The notes under the pieces: model-generated
Seen by the model: the letters and a program-made list of their open reading frames with translations, nothing else
Told to the model about the DNA's origin: nothing
Database searches by the model: none
Source: Rhipidocladum racemiflorum
Lineage: Eukaryota; Streptophyta; Magnoliopsida; Poales; Poaceae
DNA: 64,000 nucleotides
Assembly: GCA_036346355.1 (NCBI GenBank)
Contig: CM070588.1
Coordinates: 19,639,914 to 19,703,913, forward strand
Direction of reading: 5' to 3'
Part shown: in pieces, positions 33,503-43,711 of the stretch
Layout of the letters: each line of letters begins with the position of its first letter
Numbering within the stretch: the stretch's first letter is position 1
Translations under genes and position numbers: made by a program

Positions 33503-35219
33503 TGTGACACTATGGTTTGGTGTGACGTTATAGAAGGTGAAACTAGAGAATAAAACCTTTCGGCTTAGGGTTTTCTCGCGTTTTTGGGCCGGTTGAAGTG
33601 TTATGTCGCCACGGAGTGTCGTAACCTTATTTAACGTGCATGATAAGGTTAATAACATTATGAGATGTGTAATTAAGGTTAAAACTATAGGATATGGAGG
33701 TTAATAGCTTTTAAAGGCGTTTAGGGCGTTTAGGGTTTGGGCCTTCCCGGGGGAGTTTGGGCCTTGGTGGGCTTTGGTGGGATGGAGTAGGTCTCCGTAA
33801 CGGACTAGGATTGGGTGTGGGGGCTGGTAAAAGGGCTCCCCACCAGCCTTTTGGGCGTGCTCCGCCTGCCCTTGGGCGCCCCCACCTCCCCCTCCTAAGC
33901 CCTAGCCGCCACCCCCCTCTTAATCGATTTGAAGTCCCAGAACTCAAGTTATGGCCTTTGCAAGGCTGCTGTCCCGCCGGGACAGAACCTCTGTTTTTAG
34001 GTTTGCAAGTAGTGGGCAATGTCGGGTTAGATGGGGATTTGTGTACTGTTTTGCGGGCATTATTGTGAGTGTGTGATGCCTATGTGCAGGTGGTGTGACA
34101 CACAGAGTGCCCTACGTCCCACAAATCCGTCGCCCGCGGTTGAGGCAAGTGTGTTGTAATGTATAGCGGATTGTTGGTTGTTTGTTGATATTGGGTGAAA
34201 GATTGAACACTTGCTATGCTCACTTGCCATACTTGCTGTTTTCCAATGAAATATTGAGTATGATTATCATGGTTCGATGCCATGTGTTTATATTTGTCAT
34301 GATGAGTTGCCATATGTTTATGTACATGTGAAATATGATAATTGGCATAGTTGCATGCATGACATGTTACATGGCCCGGGCGGTGAGAAAGTCATTAACT
34401 AATCCGGGAAGGTCGGTGAGAAAGTTATGACTGATCCGGAGAGCAAATAGAGTAAGTCCTACATCGTGATTCCATCTACCATGGGTTGTGGAAGCGAGGA
34501 GTAGGCACCCTCCATCTTCGGGATGGAAGGGGGGAGAGGGTGCACACCGACGGGTGTGTACTCAACCATACCGGTATGAGTTTCCATGGAGATATGAGCA
34601 TAACATTGCATTGCATTGCATTGCAATACATTTTTTTTAATGATGATGATGTTGTTATGTGCTCAAGTATGAGATGTTATATGTGATGTGAGCTATTATT
34701 GTCTTGTAAATGATCTTGTTGTCCATTACAATATGCTTGCTGAGTTTTCGAACTCACGCTTGTGTTTTATGTTGTTTTTAGGTACTTTGAGATCGGCATG
34801 CGGGAAAAAGGGATCTAGCTACACTTCTACACGTAGCTCCACCATCATAGTCCATAATTAACCACTTGGAGACATGATATTAAGAGTTGTGCCCTAAACT
34901 TAATGTATGGTTTAATCTAGCATGCTTGTGAATCCTTATTTGCTTCGTTATAGTTTATGAAGTGGTTAAGCGTGGTATTATTGGCGTAACTTGATGTTAT
35001 GTCCATTTATGTTGTTGTTTTAGATGTCGTGTGCTATGATATATATCTTGCCATGATATTGAGATTGTGTTAATTCATGAAAAAACAAAGGAGATGCTGC
35101 CGAAATATCGGTTTTTAGCATATGAACCTTTGCTAGAATTTATGTTTAATTGTGGTACTTAGATGTTGTTTAGCTTATGTTTGGTAGCATTCGGGCATAT
35201 TAAATGCCGGGGTGTTACA
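33503..35219 (+). mobile_element. 3' LTR of A1, internally deleted
   Basis: 1717 bp copy of the 5' LTR that lacks the segment equivalent to about 27416-28062 (about 647 bp). The junction is at cccctct/taatcga near 33922. The remainder aligns closely, including CATACCGGTATG (34567-34578) and CTGTCCCG-c-CGGGACAG (33969-33985). Confidence 0.9.
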
Positions 35220-36373
35220 TTAGTTAACCAAGCTGGTTGCTCGACCTTAAGGTCAAGTTACAAATATACGCCACGCAGGGCGAAAACATAATAAAAGAGA
35301 AATAACAGCAGCGGAATGTAAGATAACTTCGTGGCGCCATCCAATATACCACAGGCATCTGACTGGGCTCGCTCCCCAGATAGACGGTTCCTCTTGGAGC
35401 TCCTCCTCCAAAGCTGGTATAGACTCTTCTTCAACTAGTGTTGTATTGTGCCAAGGGTGAGTACTTGGTACTCAGCAAGTCATGCACAGAATGCAAACTA
35501 ATATACTACATGCATGGCTTAGTACAAAGGAATAGCATTTGACATGTAGCATAAGTAAAACAGCATTTGACATGTAGCATAAGTAGATTCGAAAGCAGTA
35601 GAAACAAGTATAAGATCAATAACTTTTCCAGGAGTTAAATAACATCTCCCCCATTCCTAATCCACATTTGCATCAACATCAATATTAAACCAAACCCAAC
35701 CTCCCAAGTCCAAGTTATTTTCCAGAAAGTCTAACCCTTGATTGTAATTCCCGAGTGATATCCAATGCCGCGGACACGGCTATTCGAATAGATTTTACAC
35801 TCTGCAGAGGTTATGCACTTTACCCACAAGATACAACTAAACGCCACAAAGGCGAGTGTCCGTACTTGTTCATGGTCTTGAGCTGGCTCCTGGGTCAACA
35901 CTTCACCTTCGAAGCCTTCGGGCACTTCAACGTCTACTCGTAAAGCGTGCAAATATTAATAAATAAATAAACAATATACAAAAAGTGTCCAAACATTCAA
36001 ATGAAGTCCATAAACAGATAGAGCATAATTTTATAAATTTTTAGAAACTGGAATCGTCCAAATCGGAGTTAAAATGCAAAAGTTATAATCGTTTGAAGTT
36101 TAAAGAAAATATTAATTAAATATAAACAGAGAAATATTCATAATCAAAATTTAATTAAAATTCATATTTGAGTAGGTCTCATTTTTATGAAAATTTAGAA
36201 ATTTGAATCACTCAAATCGGAGTTGAAAGGCAAAACTTATAAGCGTTTGAAGTTTGAATCTATATTTGAAATCAATAAACCGAATTAATAAATCATTTTT
36301 CTTTTTTCGAAAAAAATAATTATTGCATCATGGGTGACACGTGTCAGCACCTCATTGGTCCACGTGGGCCTGC

Positions 36374-36420
36374 TGACGTCAGCGCCGGCCGAACCCCACG
36401 ATGACGTCACCATGACGTCA
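36374..36420. promoter_or_regulatory. TGACGTCA octamer cluster, B2 LTR
   Basis: Three exact octamers at 36374, 36402 and 36413 within 47 bp, at the place equivalent to the B1 cluster. Confidence 0.65.
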
Positions 36421-36668
36421 TCATGCCACGTGGCACCACCCGTGTGCTGCCACATGTCCAAGTCCATGGACCCAGTCTACGGTGCGCTCGGCGCACGCCA
36501 CAGTCGCTGACATGCGGGCCCCGCATGTTAGTGGCGCGCTCACACGCACACGGTGCGGCGGCTGGGCTACGTGGCACGATCTCGTGCGTTGCATCTAAAT
36601 CCAATGGCTGAGATTGGATCGAGACGCCGCGACGTGGATTTCGTTGCGGTGACGTGGGCTAACGTGGG

Positions 36669-37455
36669 TCGTTGGATCTTGATCCAACGGTCCAGATCTA
36701 ATCTAGTTCGTTATTGCTACGGCTACGTGGCGAGATCTAAACCGTTAGATCTAGATCTAACGGCGGAGATTAGATCTAAGAAATCAAACGTGAGAAAATA
36801 CCTCCGGGCGACGTGGACGAATCTGGGTCACACGATGTGGATCGGACGGCTGACGGTGTTCGCGGCGGCTTGGTGGTGCGCGGCGGCGCTGGCTCACCGG
36901 AAAGGTAGAAGACGTCACGGGGAACGGCGGTTGCGGGCTTCTCCGACGAGGTGAAAGGTCTCCACAGGTGCGCCTTGGCCTGACGGTCCTGGGCTCAAAC
37001 GTAGCGGTGAACGGCGGATGACGGCAGGGCGAAGCAAAAACTGTGGCGGAGGAGAGAGCAACTACGGTGAGCAATTGCGGGCACGTCGGGGCACTACGGG
37101 CGGCGGTGGCTAGCGCAACAGCTGCGCGGGGTCAAGGCGGTCCTTGAGGCATGTCGTGGGCATTAAATACCCTCGGCGTTCGCACAAAAGGCGAAACCCT
37201 AGGCCCACACGGCGGCGGAGTCCGGCGGCGATTCGGACGGGGAAGATGCCATCTGGGCCGTACATGTGGCGCAACCAACGGCCTCGATCGCGCGGGCGGA
37301 ACTGGATCCGGACCTGATACGGCTCGAATCGGTACAGGTTGATCTTGACCGTTGCATCTAAATCCAACGGTCCAGATCGGCTGGTCTCTGGGTTAGTGTG
37401 GTGCGGCGCACGTGGGTACTGGCTCAATGTGGGCCGTTGGATCTTGATCCAACGG
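36669..37455. repeat. GATC-centred palindromes, B2 LTR
   Basis: Three palindromes of the B family: GTTGGATC/GATCCAAC arms at 36669-36690, CCGTTAGATC/GATCTAACGG (perfect arms) at 36742-36763, and CCGTTGGATC/GATCCAACGG at 37434-37455. Confidence 0.8.
37162..37169 (-). promoter_or_regulatory. TATA-like box, B2 LTR
   Basis: Minus strand TATTTAAT, about 700 bp inside the LTR start and equivalent to the boxes in B1, B3 and B4. Being in the 3' LTR it would not drive this copy. Confidence 0.55.
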
Positions 37456-37907
37456 TCAATGGTTTAGGGCACGGCGGACCGGGTCCGGCTCGGACGCGGC
37501 GCGGTTTGGGTTCGAGTCGGACTCGGACTCGAGTCCGACTCGGGCTCGGTCGCATACTCGCATGAACAGTGCAAACCAACTCGATTTTCCAGCGATTAAA
37601 TAATTAAAATTAATTCCCAGAAATTCATTTAATTCATTAAAAATAGCAAAACACTCAGAAAAATTCCAAAAAAATTCTAGAAAATATTTTGGAACATTTT
37701 GGACTCAAATAAAATATTTCCAACAAAATTTTATTTGCAAAATTAAATTCTTTAATTATTTGAAAAAGGAATAAATTCAAATAAATCCCAATAAATCCCA
37801 GAAAATTCTAAAAATTCACAAAAGAGCCAAATCTTATTTAAATTCATGAAAAGCAAAAATTGGGGTTTTACAAACCTCCCCTTTTAACAGAATCTTGTCC
37901 CCGAGAT

Positions 37908-40267
37908 TTAGGGCTTACTAAAGAATAGGTTTGGAAATTCTTTCTTCAAATCCTCCTCGCACTCCCAAGTTGCTTCACTCTCTGCATGGTTGCTCCATTG
38001 AACTCTGCAGAAACGGGTTGACTTGTTTCTCGTCTCTCGATCCATAGTGTCCAAAATCTTGACGGGGTGTTCCTTTTTAGTCAAATCCTCTCGCAGCTCT
38101 ATCGACTCCAGCGGTGTTTGCTCATCAGATACTCGGAGACACTTCTTCAGCTGGGACACGTGGAACACGTCATGTACTCCTGCTAGTGATTATGGTAACT
38201 CCAACTGATACGCAACTTCACCTCTACGGCTGAGAAACTTGAATGGTCCAACGTATCGCGGTGTGAGTTTTCCTTTGGCATGTAATCTCTTAACTCCCTT
38301 GAGTGGTGTGACTCGGAGATACACGAAATCTTTTGGTTCAAAACTCAGGTCTCGGCGACGGGAATCGGCATAGCTTTTCTGTCTTGACTGTGCTATCTTT
38401 AATCTTTCTCAGATCATGGCAATCTGTTCTTCAGCTTCTTGAAGAATATCTGCTCCAAAGACACGGTGTTCACCCGTATCATTCCAATTCAACGGTGTTC
38501 GACAGTGTCAGCCATACAATGCCTCCAATGGCGACATTTGCAAACTTGCTTGATAACTATTGTTGTAGCTGAACTCAGCAAACGGCAGACTTTTATCCCA
38601 AGAGGTAGCATAAGCCAATGCACACGCTCTTAACATATCCTCCGGTATCTGGTTAACTCTTTCAGTCTATCCATCCGTCTGCGGATGATAGGTGGTACTG
38701 AAGTTCAAACGGGTCCCCATGGCTTCATGCAGCTTATTCTAGAATCTCGAGGTAAACTGGGTACCTCTGTCCGATACTATTTTCTTCGGCACCCCATGCA
38801 AACAGACGATCCTGGTCATATACAATTCTGCTAACTTATCTCCCGAGTAAGTGGTCTTTACCGGAATAAAATGGGCGACCTTAGTCAAGCGGTCCACTAT
38901 AACCTATATGGACTCATATCCACCCTGGGTTTTCGGCAAACCGGTAATGAAGTCCATTCCGATTTCCTCCCACTTCCACTAAGGTATCTTTAACGGTTGT
39001 AGCAATCCTGCTGGTCTCTGATGCATTGCTTTGACTCTCTGGCATATGTCGCACAGCGCAACATGCTTGGCAGCTTCACGCTTCATGCTCGGCCACCAGA
39101 ATCTTTCCTTCAAATCCTGGTACATCTTGGTACTTCCCAGATGAATTGAATACTTGGAGTCATGGGCTTCCTCTAAGATCAACTGCTTCAGCTCCTTCTT
39201 GTTTGGTACACAAATTCGATCCTTTATCCATAATGTGCCTTGCTCGTCTAGTTTGAAGTCTTTTGCCTTGCCCTCGTCCATATTGGACTTAATCATGCGG
39301 ATCTTGTCATCATCCTTTTGTCCTTCTCGGATCTGATCCTCCAGGGTAGGCTTCACTTCTAATGCGGCCAAAAATCCTTCTGGTACTACTTCAATCTGCA
39401 TTCTCTGGAAATCCTCACGTAGCTCATCCTGACTCGTGGCTATCAACATGTTCACGGTATGGCTTTTCCGACTCAGAGCATCGGCCACCATGTTGGCCTT
39501 TCCGGGATGGTAATGGATTCCGACATTGTAATCTTTGATCAATTCTAACCATCTCCTATGTCTCATATTTAAGTCCGATTGGGTGAAGATGTACTTAAGA
39601 CTCTTATGGTCCGTATATACTTCACATCTGTTCCCAATCAGATAGTGACGCCACAAGTTCAAAGCATGCACTATGGCAGCTAGCTCTAGGTCATGCTTTG
39701 GATAATTCTCCTCATGCGGCCTCAACTGCCTTGATGCAAAAGCAATGACCCTTCCGTTCTACATCAGCACACATCCAAGTCCTTGGCGCGATGCATCACA
39801 ATAAATATTGAAGCTCTGATTAACATCCGATAGAACCAACATGGGAGCTGATGTCAATCGCTTCTTTAGTTCTTGAAAACCCGCATTCCGGCGTCCATGC
39901 AAACTTCTTCTCCTTTTTCAACAATTGCATGAGAGGTATCGCAATTGTCGAAAAGCCTTCAATGAAGCGGCGGTAGTAACCTGCCATTCCAAGGAAACTC
40001 CGGATCTGGGTCACGGTCTTCGGCTGCTCCCAGTGTAACACAGCTTCCACCTTGCTCGGGTCGACGGTGACTCCTTCTGCGGTCATTACATGTCCGAGGA
40101 ACTTCACCTTGTCCTTCCAAAAGTCGCACTTGCTGAACTTAGCGAAGAGTTGCTGTTCCCTCAGCTATTCCAAAACTCGCCTCAAGTGCTCTGCATGTTC
40201 ATCCTTTGTCTTGGAGTAGATTCAGATATTATCTATGAACACAACAACAAACTTGTCCAAATATTCG
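37908..40267 (-). pseudogene. Pol of B2: end of RT, RNase H, integrase, chromodomain
   Basis: Reads leftwards from a truncated reverse transcriptase (about 40267) through FLGHVMTAEGVTVDPSKV and SFLGMAGYYRRFIEGF (39820-40107). A frameshift follows, then RNase H (HDLELAAIVHALNLWRHYL, YTDHKSLKYIF, near 39600-39690), the integrase zinc-binding region (CDICQRV) and an integrase core degraded by several in-frame stops (38180-38975). The last segment is a chromodomain-like tail (ILDTMDRETRNKS, CRVQWSNHAESEATWE) ending at 37908. The polypurine tract and 3' LTR follow at once. At 39327-39329 it retains the CGA arginine codon that has become TGA in B3. Confidence 0.87.
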
Positions 40268-43200
40268 GTCTCATATAGCTCTCGGTCAAATTTCGTCAAG
40301 TTCCGATAATTATTCTAGAAGTTATGGCCGTTCAAAGTTTAGATCTAAAACCTGTTAATCGGCAGTTTGTGATCAATCCGGAGGGGCGCCACAAAATCCG
40401 CCTATACCGTTGAGTTCATATCGCCACGTTATATGTGGTAGACATTCCCCCTTTGCCGTCCCATCCTCCGAATTTTTTTATATATATTTAGGCCACCGTT
40501 TAGCCATCGCCGCGCGTCGCCTTTTGACGCCGGCTATTTTGGTTCGCTCTGGTCGTGTTGTCGCGTCCAGTGGATCATCATATACTGTTTTGGATCATCC
40601 TTAGAATTCTATTTGTCTCCGTTTGCCATCGGAGCCCGATTCCGGCCTAAAACCGTCGTCTTTGACCTAGCCGTTGCCGCCGGTTCACGTATCGGTTAGC
40701 CATCCTTGGTAGCGTTTTATCGCGGCCATGTCATTGCACCGATGGTCGCTACCTTGTTTCATGAGTATCCTGTCATTGTTTGACTTCCTTCGTTAACGTT
40801 TTGCCGTTAACGTTCACCGTTAACGTTTCCTCGTTAACGTTTTGTCAATGTTTCGCCGTTAACGCTCCACCGTTAATGTTTCGTCGTTAACGTTTTGCCG
40901 TTAACGTTCCTCCGTTAACGTTTTGCCGTTAATGTTCCACCGTTAACGTTCCGTCATTAACATTCCACCGTTAATGTTTCCCCGTTAATGCTCCGCCGTT
41001 AACGCTTCATCGTTAACGCTTGGCTCTCATCGCTTCGTTGTCATCGCATGCGTGCATTCATGCAAGAGCCATAGTGCGATGTCCTCATCTTCTCTATCAT
41101 CATGACGTGAGCCTAGTCTCATCGTCATATCATCTTCAAAGCCGAATCAAAACCCTAACCTAAGACTAGTTCGATGGACTAAGTTCATCGTGAGCCGCGT
41201 TGTTATCCTTGCAATCTTTCCCGTTGTTTCAATCGTGGTAAGACACTTGTCTTGTCTTATCCCTGAAAACCTAATCTACCATTGACCTAGACTTCGTTCG
41301 TGGACTTGGTCGATAGACCATTGGCCATGTGCCATAACCTTGTGCCCGATCTAGTCTATCAGTCTTCTTCTCTTTTGTTTGATTGTGTCCGTTCGGTCAA
41401 CAAAAGTCAACTTCGAGAATTAGTTTAGTTCATTGTAGATTGAGAGCCCATATGTCATCATTTGTCCAATCAAGACAATAACTTCAGAAGAAATATTATT
41501 CGGAATAATATTCTTTCTTTCCCAGTTATTAATCTTTCCCTTTTCGGTGTTTTTCCGAAAGCTCGTTCTCTTTTGTCTAACCTTCGATCTAATCCAATCA
41601 TGTTCCTAAATTCATCCAAGCCGTTGTGCCAATGTTGTTCATTCTTAATTTGGTGTTTATTTGATTTATCTTTTGAGTTCTATTGTATTTGTGTTTCTTT
41701 ATCGTTAGACGCGTCGTCCGAAAATCGTTCTACGGGCTGAAGATCAAGGAAGTGAAGATCGAAGGTCGAAGATCAAGAATCAAGGATAAAGAGTAAAGAA
41801 CAGTAAAAGTTGCAAGGGCCAGGCAAGTTGTGCTTTGACCATGTTGATCCCATTTTTGAAACTTATGTTGTTTCAAATTATTGCATGCTAGTTTGAGTTA
41901 AACTGATTTCAATTAATTTGGGATTAGATAATCAACCTACTTGTTATCGCCAACTTGCTTATAATGATTGTATGCCATGATTCATTTGTCACCCTACATT
42001 TGTTGATTAATAGTTGGTAGTTAATAAATAGCCAACATGGGTTAGATAGAACGTATTAGTTTGCTTAGACCTAGACGCGTCCATGCCATCATTTTGGAAT
42101 TGCAAATGTCAATATTGATTAATAGAATATGCAATGTATTTTGAAATGGTGTGACGTGTTGCCGACACGATGATGTTGATATGCGGAGGCCTTCGTGCTT
42201 CTTCAAGGATGTTGAGTTGTTGTTGGCATTGTGTTGCGCAATTATCAACTAGGGTGATAAAATGATTTAGACTGGGGCAAGTGGCAAGAATTATGGTGGG
42301 CCAGCTTGGCGGTTGGGATTGTTTGAAACATGATATATGTATGAGCGATGGTGAGATGGTTTTCTTTGAGAGTATTGATGTAAGTCTTGCCCTGGTCACT
42401 CTAAGGACTTAACCTTGCAAGCCTTTGAACTGAGTCAATCATACAACCACATGTCTGTAATGGGACAAACCTAGTTGAGTAAGTTACTAATAACTTGCAT
42501 GTGGTACCTCGGGGTGTCAACTACATCTTTGGTGTAGCTTGAACGGGGAGCGTACCAGGGCTGCGGCATGGTACCCTTCCAACGGTATGTCGGTCCCATA
42601 CTTCGCCTTTATTAAGGGAAGGGATGTTGTATGGCAAAAACCGGAGAGGTTCACTTGCGTAGTTGGAAGTTTCCGAAAGGCTTTGTTATGATCACTCATT
42701 CGCATACTCTTATATGGCGATTCACGGCTGACGTGGTGAGTTGATTGTATCTTGTGGGTAAAGTGTATAACCTCTGCAGAGTGTAAAATCTATTCGAATA
42801 GCCGTGTCCGTGGTACTGGACAATGCTCGGGGATTACAGTCAAGGGTTAGCTTTTCATAAAATTGATCTTGGGTTTGGAGGCAGTTTGCCTGTGAAAAAG
42901 TGATAAATGTTTAAAGATGTGGAATGGTTTACTTGTGGAATAACTGTGAAATGTATTACTGTCGTTATTTGTTTTACTGATTTACAATCTTTTATTTTTA
43001 TTTATGATTGTTGCTTTTCTGCAAAATAACCATTCAGCCTGTTACTTGGAATAAGCCGCGCATATAGTTATTATACTTGCATTATGTGCATGACTTGCTG
43101 AGTGCTTTATGTACTCACCCCTTGCAAACAAACAATCACCAGTGAGCAAAAGTCTACATCGTCGAAGAAGAAGAAGTTCCGTGAGAAGGAGATTATCTAG

Positions 43201-43478
43201 GAGTCGAACCCTGTCAGTTGCCTGTGGCGTATTGATGGGATTCACCGATGTTCTTCGTTCCGCTGCTGCTTATTTGGAGTTGAAGCCATCAAGGCCTCAC
43301 AAATGTAAGGTTGACCTTAAGGTCGTTCAATAGTTTATATTCTATATTTGTGTTATTTCTCTTTTTCCACTTTGTCTGATTGTGATATTCATCTATGTTG
43401 AGACTGTCTGCACTAGCGTGATCCTGGACTAGTGCTGAATACATAGAGGGTCCGGATTTGCACATTTGGGTCCCGACA
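40268..43478 (+). mobile_element. Truncated G LTR (B-related), inverted relative to B2
   Basis: Non-coding, ending in TTGGGTCCCGACA at 43478 like family B LTRs. Landmarks match B4: ttgtgctttgaccatgttgatccc (about 41828), the gacttaaccttgcaagcctttga phrase (about 42408) and the palindromes CTCTGCAGAG (42772-42781) and CTATTCGAATAG (42790-42801). The expected TGTAAC start is missing: the left edge is fused to B2 reverse transcriptase near 40267. A GTTAAC repeat array lies at 40791-41020. Confidence 0.75.
40791..41020. repeat. CCGTTAACGTTnn tandem array
   Basis: About sixteen copies of a 13-16 bp unit whose core CGTTAACG is an 8 bp palindrome; units vary as CGTTAACG, CGTTAATG and CATTAACA. Linkers are pyrimidine-rich (ttttg, ttcca, tttcgt). 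Unit length and lack of unique spacers exclude a CRISPR array. Confidence 0.85.
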
Positions 43479-43711
43479 CAAGCCCGCCCCCCGTCGCGGT
43501 GGCCGAAGACCCGTCACTGAGGCGGGGCCACCGGGGGCTCGGACCCCGGAAATCACCGGACGCCGGGCATTTCCCGGCCATCCGGTCACCACCCGCGTCA
43601 TCACCCCCGCTCACCATTGCTGCTCAAAAGAAAGATGGTGGTGGGAAGGATAAGAGGCCAGCACGAAGGTCTGTGTGCACGCGGAAGTGAAATGGGGGAA
43701 ACCATTCTCGT
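43479..43711 (+). mobile_element. Element C, left piece
   Basis: GC-rich non-coding sequence (accgggggctcgg, cccggaaatcaccggacgccggg) ending at the target duplication CTCGT of A2. Rejoined across A2 it continues at 56830. The style matches the interior upstream of the 3' LTR in Tat-like gypsy elements, an inference from composition and the ctcgggggctac motifs. Confidence 0.5.

Larger units (their letters stand above)
26992..35219 (+). mobile_element. Complete non-autonomous family A element A1 (LARD-like)
   Basis: 8228 bp, flanked by a perfect target duplication TTAGT (26987-26991 and 35220-35224). It comprises a 5' LTR (26992-29363), primer site (29366-29377), 4.1 kb interior without gag or pol, polypurine tract (33490-33502) and 3' LTR (33503-35219). 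Sequences just inside both LTRs match coding element A2, so A1 was probably mobilised by A2-like proteins. The LTRs differ by eye by only a few per cent outside one deletion, suggesting a fairly young insertion. Confidence 0.93.
26857..40267 (-). mobile_element. Ty3/gypsy element B2, 3' portion
   Basis: The minus-strand element consists of a 3' LTR (26857-37872, containing all of element A1), a polypurine tract just right of it and pol from 37873 to 40267. After removing A1 the LTR is about 2.78 kb. Compared with B1 it lacks roughly 0.8 kb at about 35858, where aaggcgagtg jumps to tccgtacttg. The element breaks off inside reverse transcriptase at about 40267 against a G-type LTR in the opposite orientation. 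Confidence 0.87.

Noticed and set aside
40791..41020. CRISPR-like regularly spaced repeat
   Set aside because: Units are 13-16 bp, contiguous and degenerate, without unique spacers, in a plant retrotransposon LTR.
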